Assembly: GCF_000244875.1 (NCBI RefSeq)
Contig: NC_016791.1
Location: 3,663,001 to 3,727,000, forward strand
DNA: 64,000 nt
Direction of reading: 5' to 3'
Source of the DNA: Clostridium sp. BNL1100
GTDB lineage: Bacteria; Bacillota; Clostridia; Acetivibrionales; DSM-1351
Below are positions 1 to 9,308 of this stretch, in pieces; position 1 is the stretch's first letter, and the number at the start of each line of letters is the position of its first letter. The notes beneath the pieces are model-generated. The model searched no databases. It was not told where the DNA came from and worked only from the letters and a program-made list of their open reading frames with translations. Made by a program: the position numbers and the translations under genes.

Positions 1-789
1 AGCAAAATTGTAGGTATCAGCCCTACGTTTGGAAAGGTTATAATAGGATCTCTTATCTACAATATTGGTTTTACTGGCTAATTGATTTCGTAATTTCAAG
101 ACATGATAGATATCTTTGTATTTTGTAGAATTCTTGTCTATGCGTACTGTTTTTGTAGGCAAATGGCAAGAATGAGGTATTTCATCACAATGGACAGTAT
201 TGCAAAACGCCCCCAGAAACATACACCAGTCATTCAATATAAAGGATTCAAATTCCTTTTTCTCACCAGTTTTAAACTGCTCTATACTTGTCCTTATATT
301 ATCTATAGACTCTTTACCCGGAAAAATAAACCGTTCAATATTTAACGGTTCAAAGAAGTCTAAAGTATAATGGTTTAAAGCACCGCATTCTCCACTTAAA
401 TGGATATTGCAGTCTATATTTTTCTCCCTCAAATAGCAGACTAATGCCACATCTGCAATAATAAAGGTATTTATTCCGCAGTCCTGCAGCATTTTAATCA
501 GATTCAGAATTAAAGGGTATTGCTCTTTAATGTAATACAAGGAATTTAATGTTACTTTAACATTAACCTTGTAAGTTTCTATCATTTTTTTTAATATTCT
601 AACGGAACTCATGGTACATATATTACAATTATCCAATAAATACTCACGACGATTTAAAGGCATTGTTACGTTGTACTTATCTAACCATTCAAAAGGTAAT
701 ATCCCGCAAAAAAATTCATCAGCACCAGCTTCTACCAGTGGAATATAATTATCCATATTCGATAGTGGAGTTACTACTTTCAAATTCAT
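1..789 (-). CDS. Peptidase U32-family (TIM-barrel) protein, 3'-truncated by window edge
   Basis: The reverse strand is open from an ATG at 789 to base 1 (263 codons) with no stop, so the C-terminus lies outside the window. The start reads MNLKVVTPLSN followed by LVEAGADEFFCG, the first strand and loop typical of U32 barrels. Later segments (TFIIADVALVCYLRE, IHLSGECGAL, RFIFPGKESI) fit successive barrel strands. GGAG lies only 2 nt before the ATG but 8 nt before an in-frame TTG at 783, so TTG may be the real start. Many U32 relatives (UbiU/UbiV, RlhA, TrhP) carry an Fe-S cluster and act in hydroxylation rather than proteolysis. The Cys residues here would allow that, but this is inference. It lies in the same orientation as the upstream genes and is probably the distal part of the LoaP-headed operon. 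Confidence 0.7.
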   Translation of the reverse strand, partial: MNLKVVTPLSNMDNYIPLVEAGADEFFCGILPFEWLDKYNVTMPLNRREYLLDNCNICTMSSVRILKKMIETYKVNVKVTLNSLYYIKEQYPLILNLIKMLQDCGINTFIIADVALVCYLREKNIDCNIHLSGECGALNHYTLDFFEPLNIERFIFPGKESIDNIRTSIEQFKTGEKKEFESFILNDWCMFLGAFCNTVHCDEIPHSCHLPTKTVRIDKNSTKYKDIYHVLKLRNQLASKTNIVDKRSYYNLSKRRADTYNFA

Positions 790-817
790 CACTCCTTCAA
801 AACTACATTTATTTTAA

Positions 818-2155
818 TTATAAATTAAGTACCAATCGGTCATAGCCCTGATTCAATAAATCTTCCAACAAGTTGGGATCAGTTATAACCCCACGGTTAA
901 ATCCAAATATACTGTTACCTTTTCCTACCATATATAGATGTTCAGGGTAAAGATATACAAATTCATTACAATATTGAGGACAGCTGGCAACTACCCCCTG
1001 CTTGGTTCGGTTATAAGTTGTACATTCAGCATTGAGGGGGCAATATAGAGATGAATTAGTCTGGAAATACGGAAAGTGAAAACTTAGCCCTCCACTAAAT
1101 CCATCAGGCCTTTTGTTCCGGAAATCAAACTCAATTCTTTTTATTTTCAGTTCTTGTAAAAAATTTGTAAAGTGACTCAGGTTCAAACTATTTTCTTCTA
1201 ATTTGTCTTTTACCTTGTCAATTCCCCACTTCCAAGGTATTTTTGTATCCTTGAGTTTCTTATTTATCATTCTGCCGTATGCCAGAGTAAATTTGGGAAA
1301 ATGTCTATTTAAATAATGCAGCATCCCCCAATCATTAATTACTAATTCTATAGTAATCCCCTTTTGCTCCTGCCATTGATATAAAAACTCTATTGTCTTT
1401 TCCATAGAGTTTACGTTGTCTTCTCTAATAAACGGAAACACAACGGTAATACCCAGATTTTGCTGCCAAGCCTTTTCAAGACAATTTTCAAGTAAATCTA
1501 TAGACGGAAACAAGTTGCAACAGAATTCGCTTCCGATATATACACGTTTAAATTCGGATATAATCCCATGGTCTTGTAAGCCCTTATCTTTTAATATTTC
1601 AGCAAACATTTTATCTGCCGGGCACTCTAAAAATTGATGATACAGCTCATTATTATCAAGAGTGAAGCACAATTCAAATTTCTGTGAAACTGTTCGGAAA
1701 CGGTGGTCCTCTTCAGTAGTAACAGATACCTGAAACCACTTTTTCTCCTGTCCTTCCCAGTCTGTACAGAAATCTTTATCGTTTTCCTTAGGATAAATTG
1801 GATTAGGCTCAACTATAGTTTTTAATGTTTCAATATCGCCGGCACCTTTTACATTGTCATCTATGAGAAATAGCTTCTTCATACAGGTAATATATTCTTG
1901 CGAGGGTTTGAGAAGTTCAATTTTATATATTACCGAAAAGGGCTTTTCTTGAAGTTCAATTATTCTTATCTCTGAAAAGGAAAAGCTTATGTATTGAAAT
2001 TTTTGAAAATCGAATACCTTTAAATCAAAAGAAGATAAATCAGGAATTTTTTCATCCGCCTCAAAGGTAATTATTTTCTCATCACTCTCTATTATCCTCA
2101 CATCTTTATCATTTATAAAACCGATTATAAATGCAGCTGGTAATGTTTTGCTCAT
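818..2155 (-). CDS. U32-like protein with extra N-terminal domain
   Basis: 445 aa from the preferred ATG at 2155, which has GTGAG 7 nt upstream; an ATG at 2173 lacks a Shine-Dalgarno. Residues 1 to about 150 form a beta-rich domain not recognised with confidence (a PilZ-like barrel is possible). Residues about 200-440 resemble the second half of U32-type proteins: ELVINDWGMLHYLNR and LAYGRMINKKLKD match the NDxG and xGR motifs of the 272-aa protein at 10931-11749. The C-terminal Cys residues (CPLNAEC, then CPQYC) could hold an Fe-S cluster. It starts 30 bp after the stop of the preceding gene and is followed 28 bp later by another U32-like gene, so the two may act as a pair, as UbiU and UbiV do. 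The substrate is unknown. Confidence 0.55.
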   Translation of the reverse strand: MSKTLPAAFIIGFINDKDVRIIESDEKIITFEADEKIPDLSSFDLKVFDFQKFQYISFSFSEIRIIELQEKPFSVIYKIELLKPSQEYITCMKKLFLIDDNVKGAGDIETLKTIVEPNPIYPKENDKDFCTDWEGQEKKWFQVSVTTEEDHRFRTVSQKFELCFTLDNNELYHQFLECPADKMFAEILKDKGLQDHGIISEFKRVYIGSEFCCNLFPSIDLLENCLEKAWQQNLGITVVFPFIREDNVNSMEKTIEFLYQWQEQKGITIELVINDWGMLHYLNRHFPKFTLAYGRMINKKLKDTKIPWKWGIDKVKDKLEENSLNLSHFTNFLQELKIKRIEFDFRNKRPDGFSGGLSFHFPYFQTNSSLYCPLNAECTTYNRTKQGVVASCPQYCNEFVYLYPEHLYMVGKGNSIFGFNRGVITDPNLLEDLLNQGYDRLVLNL

Positions 2156-2184
2156 ATTCAAACTCACTCTCATTTATATTAGGA

Positions 2185-3168
2185 TTACTTTAGTACCTTG
2201 TTGTTTAGGATTTCGATATCATCGCTCAAGAAATTCAGTATTATAGAGGTTAATTTATATTGCTGTTCTGATGAATCCAAATCAGACACAGGTATTCCTG
2301 TTTTACCCTCCATATACACCTGAAACCAAGGGTTAGATGCCTTTTCCTCAATTAACCCAAAAACTTTCAGACCACAACTATTAAGGTATTCAGCAGTTTC
2401 CTTTACCATTTCAGCTGAATCCTTGGAATGTATTGCAAGCAAGACCCCATCAGGTTTAAATAATTCTGCAAAATCCCATGAATTGAAAGAGTCAACTATA
2501 TTACTGTCTGTCTGAAATGGAAAGCCTTGGGCTGGCCCGTCAAAAATAATAATGGGACTTGTATCTGCATATTCTTCCTTCAAAAAGTTTATTGAAGTAT
2601 CAAAGGGCAGCAGACTTGATATGGGATTACTGCTCATAATAAAGCTTGGTAAGTGATACTTTTCGAGTGCCTTTGTAATTTTAAGTTCCACTGAATGAAT
2701 ATTAATTTCCTTTCTTGTGGCAGTAACCATGACAGACGGCTGTTCATTCAGCACCATCCGGTTATCTTCAATAATAGCAAGAATGGAATCATTAATTTTA
2801 TCAACTGAAATAGACCTTCTGCAATAAGTATCACAGGGTATGGATAATTCAAAATATGGACTGGCTACGGGAATGCCTAGTTCTGCAGCAGCATTCAGTA
2901 CCATTAAGTAATAATCATATTTTTCAGTCCATGGTGGTAACAGTAATGTTTTAGGGCTATTTTCCAAGATTAACACTAAATCGCATTGTTCCATCATACT
3001 TGTTATATTACTGTTAAAACCGCCGGATTTGTCTTTCTTGATATCAAGTTCATTAATTATGCTAATAATATTAAATGATAAGACATCTTGTAGCTGTAGC
3101 AAATTGCGAGCTATATAGTTATCAGGATACAAGATTACTTTTTTACCGGCTAATTCAGCTTTATTCAT
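2185..3168 (-). CDS. Unrecognised cytoplasmic protein of the LoaP cluster
   Basis: 327 aa, not assigned to a family. No signal peptide or membrane segment is visible. It starts MNKAELAGKKVILYPDN and alternates hydrophobic strands with helices (CDLVLILENSP, SPIIIFDGPAQG, GVLLAIHSKDS, LKVFGLIEEKAS), which suggests a two-part Rossmann-like alpha/beta fold. There is no P-loop and no Cys motif. Spacing is tight: 19 bp from the DUF362 gene upstream and about 30 bp to the U32-like gene downstream, so co-expression is likely. The Shine-Dalgarno (AAAGG) is 15 nt from the ATG, which is long. It could be a sugar- or nucleotide-binding accessory, but nothing in the sequence decides this. Confidence 0.5.
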   Translation of the reverse strand: MNKAELAGKKVILYPDNYIARNLLQLQDVLSFNIISIINELDIKKDKSGGFNSNITSMMEQCDLVLILENSPKTLLLPPWTEKYDYYLMVLNAAAELGIPVASPYFELSIPCDTYCRRSISVDKINDSILAIIEDNRMVLNEQPSVMVTATRKEINIHSVELKITKALEKYHLPSFIMSSNPISSLLPFDTSINFLKEEYADTSPIIIFDGPAQGFPFQTDSNIVDSFNSWDFAELFKPDGVLLAIHSKDSAEMVKETAEYLNSCGLKVFGLIEEKASNPWFQVYMEGKTGIPVSDLDSSEQQYKLTSIILNFLSDDIEILNNKVLK

Positions 3169-3187
3169 ACCGTAGAGTTTAAACCTT

Positions 3188-4270
3188 TCAAGAATTTATT
3201 TTTTTATATTTTATAGATAACGCTCCATGGAAGCAGATTTCATAACATCTGAAGCAATGCAGACAGGCGTTCTCATCTACTACAGGGTAAGGATCCATGG
3301 TAATTGCATTGGCAGGACATCCGTCGAGACACGCAGAACATTTGGAGCATTTGGAAGAATCGCACTGAATCTTACCAAGAACCAACTTTAGGAATCTTTC
3401 ACGTAATCCCCCCTGTAAAGTGGGTATTAAATTTGCGGTATGCAATATTCTTTCCCTATAGCAACTATCATCTATAAACAGGTTATCCAGATTAGATTCA
3501 CCAAGATTCCTCTCCGAGGCTCGTCCAATCATTTGCACATCATCAATTTTATAACCCAATAAGGTGGCACCAAGAGCATCAATTGCAACTGCATCCCGAG
3601 AAACAAGTAACACTCCAAAATTCACAGGATTACCATGTACAGGCCCTATGCCGTCCATTCCCCAAATACCATCCATTACCGTCAAATCAGGTACCCGGAC
3701 ACTAAATATATCTGTTAGCAGTTTTGAGAATTCTTCCTGAGTTTTATATTTATGCAATGCTTTTCTCTGCTCAAAAGCTACAGCTCCGAACATGTTTTTG
3801 ATTGCTCCCGTATATAATGTAAGAGCGTGAGTTTTTAATTTTGGCATTGATATCACCTTATCGGCTTGCAGTACATCAGAGCTATAAGAAATATCTTCTA
3901 CAATTGAATAATCTGACAAATGCACCTGTTGGAATTTTTCGAACAGAAAAGCCGGTACCTTCTCTTCCCGTGCGACATCCTCAATTCCAGTATCTTTAAT
4001 GGGAGATTTAATAGTAGCAGGTCCATCTCCTATAATCGGATGTCCTCCACACTCCTTAATCAGTCTAACCATCATTTTTACAAGAGCCGGATGGGTTGTA
4101 GCTGCTTGTTCCGGGCGAAAAGGCCCGGTTAAGTTTAATTTTAGCAGAACAGTATCTCCTGACTTTACAATACTGTCCAATCCACCTATAAACTCAAAAG
4201 ATTCTCTTAACGCCTTCAAAATCTCATTTTCATCATATGTTTTAGTTAATTTTAAAGAAATCTTATTCAT
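3188..4270 (-). CDS. DUF362 protein with C-terminal 2[4Fe-4S] ferredoxin domain
   Basis: 360 aa from the ATG at 4270, which has GAGGGG 5 nt upstream; the ATG at 4300 has no such site. The N-terminal 270 residues show DUF362 hallmarks: ECGGHPIIGDGP, MPKLKTHALTLYTGAIKN and SRDAVAIDALGA. The last 70 residues carry two Cys clusters, CSKCSACLDGC (with a preceding Cys) and CLHCFRCYEIC, as in bacterial 2[4Fe-4S] ferredoxins. DUF362-ferredoxin fusions are common in clostridia, but their reaction is largely undefined. In this cluster it is a good candidate electron donor for the radical SAM or U32-type proteins, which need low-potential electrons. That role is inferred from context only. Confidence 0.8.
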   Translation of the reverse strand: MNKISLKLTKTYDENEILKALRESFEFIGGLDSIVKSGDTVLLKLNLTGPFRPEQAATTHPALVKMMVRLIKECGGHPIIGDGPATIKSPIKDTGIEDVAREEKVPAFLFEKFQQVHLSDYSIVEDISYSSDVLQADKVISMPKLKTHALTLYTGAIKNMFGAVAFEQRKALHKYKTQEEFSKLLTDIFSVRVPDLTVMDGIWGMDGIGPVHGNPVNFGVLLVSRDAVAIDALGATLLGYKIDDVQMIGRASERNLGESNLDNLFIDDSCYRERILHTANLIPTLQGGLRERFLKLVLGKIQCDSSKCSKCSACLDGCPANAITMDPYPVVDENACLHCFRCYEICFHGALSIKYKKINS

Positions 4271-4312
4271 CAAACCCCTCATATCGTTGGTTATGAACAT
4301 CCAAAGGCATGT

Positions 4313-5944
4313 TTAAATTTTTAATGACCTTTGTATACTCATACCATATTTCAATTGAATTTTCTGAACCTTATAAATTTTCTCCTCTATTTTCAGTAAG
4401 TGATCTTTCAGTATTTCGGAAAATTCATTGTCCGAACCATCATTTTTCACCCAATCAATGCACTTTAAAAACCAAGTATGATTTAAATCATCAATATCCT
4501 TTCTCATATCCCTGACAGCTTCCTCAAGAATGGACAGATTGTCAGACAAATACTCATGTCCCAAAACACTTGATTTCAATAACCTTCTACGCATACGTGA
4601 TATGTATGTTACTAACTTAGTGATACCTTTGAAATGAAAAAATGCTTTTTCAGATAAAACAGTGTTAACAGTCAGCATTTTATCCGACAATCTCTTAACC
4701 CGCTCATCTAAAAACTTATAATCATATAAAGTGTAAATACCTTCACCTTGATTTAACAGCATGTTATCTTCCTGTAACTTTTGATATATGCGTGTATTCG
4801 GAAAAAGATATAATTTTGATGAATATGTACACAATGTATCAGCCAGTCCGATTCTTTTAAGAAAATCAGCATTAGCAGTTAAATCTTCAAAGGTACTGTA
4901 TGGATGGAACATAATAAAACCGCAATCAATATTTATATTGAATTTACTTGTTAAATCAACAAATGAAAAATAATTTTCTACTTTAGCCCGTTTGTTAAAT
5001 AGCTGTAAACTACTGTTGTTTCCTGCCTCTACACCAACAAGCACTGATTCAAGTCCGGCAAGATACAGCAATTCCATTAACTCAGAATCATCCTCTGACC
5101 AATTTTCTGCACGCATATGCGCAAGAAATGTAATGTCAAGGTCTGATTCTAAAATTAATTCTGCTATCTTTCTTATCCTTTCTTTACCCTTATGCCCCGG
5201 ATCTTCAAATGTAGGATCCAGAAAATTGAATTGTTTTATATTGTAGGTATTATTTAAATACTTTAATTCTTCAACAACATTTTCCGGGGATCTTCCTCTC
5301 CATACCGGGTCATTCTTGGTTCTTGTAGCCGGAATTGCACAGAAGGCACAGTTGCCCAGACATCCTCTTGCAGAAGAAATCCACATTGAGCTATAGTTGT
5401 GGAGCAGCTGTGAATCTCTCGCCGGAAAAGGTAACTCATCCAATGAACCAAGCGGACGATCATCGTTTGCAATAATTCGCCCATTGTCACGGTATGTAAT
5501 TCCCAAGCAAGAACTCAGATTTTCATTTTTGATAAACAAATCAACCAGTTCTGTAACTGTATTTTCACCTTCACCACGGATAATCACATCAATATCGGAA
5601 CATTGCTCCATAATCAGTTCTGTATTCATTGGTGCTGAATGATGACTCCAACCGGCTAGTACTATTTTGCACTCAGGTTTTTTAGATTTAACGTAACGTG
5701 AGAAGGATACCAACTCTGGAATATTTGAAGTACGAGGTATTGTAAAAACTACTACATCCGGCATGTTTTGCATTAATTTTACTAAATCCTCATCTTCACA
5801 GCCTCTGCTTATTTCATTTAAAGATGTTGAATGCCCTTCTTTTCTAAGCATTGCGATTATATACCCGGCAACCAAGTCATCAGCTGCTTCATAATCCTCG
5901 TAGTCATATAATAATGACACAACATTTATTTGATATTTACTCAT
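4313..5944 (-). CDS. B12-binding-domain radical SAM protein (paralogue 1)
   Basis: 543 aa. Residues about 1-140 form the cobalamin-binding-like Rossmann domain with the acidic turn IIRGEGENTV. The radical SAM motif is C195-x3-C199-x2-C202 within SARGCLGNCAFC, followed by WRGRSPENVVEEL, GLESVLVGVEAGN and a long helical C-terminus (about 400-543). The DxHxxG lower-ligand motif of classical B12 proteins is absent, as in many class B radical SAM methylases. It shares architecture and most motifs with the products of 6000-7637 and 9309-10934. The start has GAAGG 5 nt upstream. The expected chemistry is SAM cleavage at a [4Fe-4S] cluster with possible methylation or ring rearrangement; the substrate is unknown. 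It lies downstream of its closest paralogue with a 55 bp gap. Confidence 0.85.
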   Translation of the reverse strand: MSKYQINVVSLLYDYEDYEAADDLVAGYIIAMLRKEGHSTSLNEISRGCEDEDLVKLMQNMPDVVVFTIPRTSNIPELVSFSRYVKSKKPECKIVLAGWSHHSAPMNTELIMEQCSDIDVIIRGEGENTVTELVDLFIKNENLSSCLGITYRDNGRIIANDDRPLGSLDELPFPARDSQLLHNYSSMWISSARGCLGNCAFCAIPATRTKNDPVWRGRSPENVVEELKYLNNTYNIKQFNFLDPTFEDPGHKGKERIRKIAELILESDLDITFLAHMRAENWSEDDSELMELLYLAGLESVLVGVEAGNNSSLQLFNKRAKVENYFSFVDLTSKFNINIDCGFIMFHPYSTFEDLTANADFLKRIGLADTLCTYSSKLYLFPNTRIYQKLQEDNMLLNQGEGIYTLYDYKFLDERVKRLSDKMLTVNTVLSEKAFFHFKGITKLVTYISRMRRRLLKSSVLGHEYLSDNLSILEEAVRDMRKDIDDLNHTWFLKCIDWVKNDGSDNEFSEILKDHLLKIEEKIYKVQKIQLKYGMSIQRSLKI

Positions 5945-5999
5945 ATTACACCTTCTTTTTTATTTTTAAATGACCCATTTCCAGTAGTCAACATCAATA

Positions 6000-7637
6000 T
6001 TACATATTCATAATCCGTATCAATCCTCTTCCACTTCTCATCTGCACAGATTTAACCTTGTCATATTCCACTTTTAAATCAGCAAAATGCTTATTCATAA
6101 TATTATCAAATTCTTCATCCTTACCATCCTGCTCAACCCAGTCAATGCACTGTGAAAACCATTTATGGTTTAACTCGTTCAGGGAGCTTTTCATTTGCTC
6201 AACTGCATTTTCTATAGGTAACAGATATTTCATGGACTCTTGATTGTCTGATTTCTCTATTTTTCTGCGTATTCTGGATACAAAGGTTGTAAACTTCTGA
6301 ATATTGTAAAAGTGAATATCCGGTCTGACATTTAACTGTTGTTCAACCCAGGACATTTTTTCTGCCAGCCTTTGAACACGCGGATCGATGTATTTGTAAT
6401 CAAATAAACTGTAAACTCCATTTTGTGTTGTTTTAACAAGGTTATCACTTTGCAATTTCTGAAAAATTTGAGTCCTTGGAAAAGCCTTTAGTTTTATCAA
6501 GTATGCTCCCATCATATGCCCTATTCCTGCTTCTTTCAGGAAATTATTATTATCTCTGAGATCCTGAATTTCACAATAGGAGTGAAACATAATAAACCCA
6601 TACGCAAGATATATATTGAAATCTTTCATAAGGTTGATAAAAGTAAAGAAATCCTGTATGTGGGCACGCTTGTTAAAAAGTCTCAAGGTTCTTTCATTTC
6701 CTGCTTCAATTCCCACAGTTACAGATTCCAGACCTGCTTTATAGAGCAATTCCAATAGTTCTCTGTCAGAATCAGACCAGTTTTCAGCCCTCATGTTTAC
6801 CAGAAAATTAATATTTAGATTCTCTTTTATAATTAATCGGGATATTTCCCTGATTCTTTCCTTACCCTTTTCTCCCGGATCTTCAAAAGTAGGGTCAATG
6901 AACATGAAGTGCCTTATACCAAAAGTATTAACCAGCTCTTTTAATTCAGAAACAACATTTTCAGGCGTTCTTCCCCTCCAAGGTGAGTTCCCGCTGACTC
7001 TCTCCGCAGGAACAGGACAAAATGTACAATTCCCGAGGCATCCGCGGGCGGATGATATGCGAAACGATTCATAAGAATGTTTGGTATGTGTATCTCTTGC
7101 CGGAAACGGCAATTCATCCAAGCACGCAATCGGAGATCGGTTGTTATTTGTAACAATGCGTTCTCCAATCCGGTATGTTATACCTTCGCAGTTATCAAGG
7201 CTTTCATTTTTATAAAGCAGCTCAGCCAGCTCAACAACTGTCTGTTCTCCCTCTCCTCTTATAATCACATCTATGGCTTCACTGGAGCGAATCACAGCAT
7301 CAATATCAATCGGGGCAGAATGATGATCCCAACCGGTTAAAACTGTATTGCATAAAGGGTTTTTACTCTTTACATAATTACTGAAATTAATTAGCTCCGG
7401 AATATTGGAGGATGTTGGTATGGTGAATATAACCATTTTGTATTCTTTAGATGTCAAGTATTCCAAACCAGTACTCTCATTATACTTGTCGATTTCAATA
7501 ATATCTACGGAATACCCATTCTTTCTTAACATTGCTGTGATATAACCCGCTACCAAATCATCCGCTACTTCATAATTTTCTCCATAAACTAATATGACAA
7601 CTGCAATATCGAAATTTTCTATGCTCATATTGTTTTC
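6000..7637 (-). CDS. B12-binding-domain radical SAM protein (paralogue 2)
   Basis: 545 aa from the ATG at 7637 (AAAGGA 9 nt upstream). An upstream in-frame ATG at 7679 lies inside the carbamoyltransferase gene and is less likely. The N-terminal cobalamin-binding-like domain has IIRGEGEQTVVEL. The radical SAM cluster is C201-x3-C205-x2-C208 (SARGCLGNCTFC), followed by PWRGRTPENVVSEL, GLESVTVGIEAGNERTL and the IMFHSY segment shared with paralogue 1. The helical C-terminus also matches. It is clearly a duplicate of the gene at 4313-5944. The two may act on successive positions of one substrate, or as a heterodimer. DxHxxG is missing here too. Confidence 0.85.
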   Translation of the reverse strand, partial: ENNMSIENFDIAVVILVYGENYEVADDLVAGYITAMLRKNGYSVDIIEIDKYNESTGLEYLTSKEYKMVIFTIPTSSNIPELINFSNYVKSKNPLCNTVLTGWDHHSAPIDIDAVIRSSEAIDVIIRGEGEQTVVELAELLYKNESLDNCEGITYRIGERIVTNNNRSPIACLDELPFPARDTHTKHSYESFRISSARGCLGNCTFCPVPAERVSGNSPWRGRTPENVVSELKELVNTFGIRHFMFIDPTFEDPGEKGKERIREISRLIIKENLNINFLVNMRAENWSDSDRELLELLYKAGLESVTVGIEAGNERTLRLFNKRAHIQDFFTFINLMKDFNIYLAYGFIMFHSYCEIQDLRDNNNFLKEAGIGHMMGAYLIKLKAFPRTQIFQKLQSDNLVKTTQNGVYSLFDYKYIDPRVQRLAEKMSWVEQQLNVRPDIHFYNIQKFTTFVSRIRRKIEKSDNQESMKYLLPIENAVEQMKSSLNELNHKWFSQCIDWVEQDGKDEEFDNIMNKHFADLKVEYDKVKSVQMRSGRGLIRIMNM

Positions 7638-7645
7638 CATAGCAG

Positions 7646-9280
7646 CTAATCCTTTATTTTTGTCTTTGTAACTATCCAATTACCAATACAAAGTAAATCA
7701 ATCTGTGAATTATAAAAAGATGTAATAGCATCTTTTGGAGTTTCTACAATAGGTTCCTTTAAAACATTAAAGGACGTATTTAACAAGACAGGTACGTCTG
7801 TTATTTTATAAAATTCGTTTATCAAATTATAAAAAATTGGATTTTCTTTCTGATCTACAGTCTGAACTCTGGCACTACCATCAACATGAGTAACTGCAGG
7901 AATGACTTTCTTTTTATCCTCTTTTACATCTACTACAAACAACATAAATGGTGAGGAGAAATCAATGTTAAAGTAATTTGCTGCCTGTTCTTGCAGGACA
8001 GCCGGTGCAAATGGCCTGAAGCCTTCACGTTTCTTTACTCTGTAGTTCAGCTTGTCCTTCATTTCAGGATCTCTCGGATCTGCTAATATACTTCTATGTC
8101 CTAAAGCACGAGGCCCCATTTCTGATCCTTCCTGGAACCAACCGATAATTTTACCTTCCTTTAAAGCTTCCGCCACTATAGGGCAAACATTATCATAATA
8201 TTTATACTCAATATCTGCATTCTCAAATGATTTTAACGCTTCAAGAATTTCCGGTTCGGAATATGTATGTCCTGTAAATGCATTATATGTAGCACTTTTT
8301 TTAAGAGGTTTATTTTTTGAAAGCAGATTATATCCGTAGAACGCTGCTCCCACTGCTGTACCGGAATCTGAAGTATAAGGCGGAACATATACATGCTTAA
8401 ATTTTGACTTTTCTTTAATCTTTCCATTAACTACACTGTTCAGACCCACTCCTCCGGCAATACATAAAACATCCTTTGGAGCTTTTTTATGTAAATAGTC
8501 CACGCAATAGAACATGCAGTCTTCAAGAACAGTCTGTGTTGCCCAAGCTATATCCGCCTTAGCTTGGAATAAATCCTTCTCATTGGCTTGACTACTTAAT
8601 ATTTTTTGTACAAATTCTCCTATATAAGGTTCATTAATTTTGATTTCAAACTGTCCATCCCCTAAAAACTTTACAAATGATTTAACCTCATTGTAGAATT
8701 TATCAGTTCCATAAGGAGCCAGTCCCATAGTTTTCCCATCCTGCAAATAACCAAAACCGATTTCTTCAGTAAATTTCCTATAAAAATCTCCAAGGGAATT
8801 TTCAGTTAATGTTTCATGCTCATCATCCTTTGACCATCCCAGTCCGCCTACTTTATCGATAATTTCCACATCACCGGATCTCCCTACTGCATATGTTACA
8901 GTTTCAGCGATTTTATTTTCTTTATTCACTTTACTGCCAGTCCCATCCACTACCAATATAGCCGTTTCATCATGTGGAATTGTATAAAAAGCAGAATATG
9001 CATGAGCAAGATGATGATTTATAAGTTCAATACGTTTTCTCACAGGAAAGTATGTCATTGGATGTAAAATATCATTTCCAACTATCATGTCGATATCATC
9101 AATACTCAAATTTAATTCATTTAAGCAATACTTGCGGCAATTAGCATACAGTGAATTAGGTCCCAAACTATATTTCTCACGTGTAATTCTTTCTTCTTCT
9201 ACTGCACAAACAACTCCATTTTCTGATACCAAACAAGCCGCAAAACTGTGGTCAGAGCCTCCCATACCTAATATGTACAT
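7646..9280 (-). CDS. Carbamoyltransferase (NodU/CmcH/TobZ family)
   Basis: 544 aa, the usual length for the family. The N-terminal Kae1-like (YrdC-partner) half starts MYILGMGGSDHSFAACL and has the metal/adenylate-binding HHLAHAYS at residues 89-96 and LVVDGTGS. The C-terminal half has GSEMGPRALGHRSILADPR and REGFRPFAPAVL, typical of NodU and TobZ. Such enzymes make carbamoyl-AMP from carbamoyl phosphate and ATP and transfer the carbamoyl group to a hydroxyl of a sugar or antibiotic. Its presence says the product of this cluster probably carries an O-carbamoyl group. AAAGGAG lies just upstream of the ATG. The stop is 8 bp before the start of the next radical SAM gene. Confidence 0.93.
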   Translation of the reverse strand: MYILGMGGSDHSFAACLVSENGVVCAVEEERITREKYSLGPNSLYANCRKYCLNELNLSIDDIDMIVGNDILHPMTYFPVRKRIELINHHLAHAYSAFYTIPHDETAILVVDGTGSKVNKENKIAETVTYAVGRSGDVEIIDKVGGLGWSKDDEHETLTENSLGDFYRKFTEEIGFGYLQDGKTMGLAPYGTDKFYNEVKSFVKFLGDGQFEIKINEPYIGEFVQKILSSQANEKDLFQAKADIAWATQTVLEDCMFYCVDYLHKKAPKDVLCIAGGVGLNSVVNGKIKEKSKFKHVYVPPYTSDSGTAVGAAFYGYNLLSKNKPLKKSATYNAFTGHTYSEPEILEALKSFENADIEYKYYDNVCPIVAEALKEGKIIGWFQEGSEMGPRALGHRSILADPRDPEMKDKLNYRVKKREGFRPFAPAVLQEQAANYFNIDFSSPFMLFVVDVKEDKKKVIPAVTHVDGSARVQTVDQKENPIFYNLINEFYKITDVPVLLNTSFNVLKEPIVETPKDAITSFYNSQIDLLCIGNWIVTKTKIKD

Positions 9281-9308
9281 ATTTTACATTCTCCTTTTCA
9301 GGCATCAT

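Noticed and set aside
5263-5490. Overlapping reading inside radical SAM paralogue 1
   Set aside because: Shadow of the conserved SARGCLGNCAFC region in another frame; a similar shadow appears in paralogue 2 at 6941-7168 only because the genes are duplicates.
7638-7679. Longer N-terminus of radical SAM paralogue 2
   Set aside because: It lies inside the carbamoyltransferase gene, whereas the ATG at 7637 has a ribosome binding site and a normal domain start.
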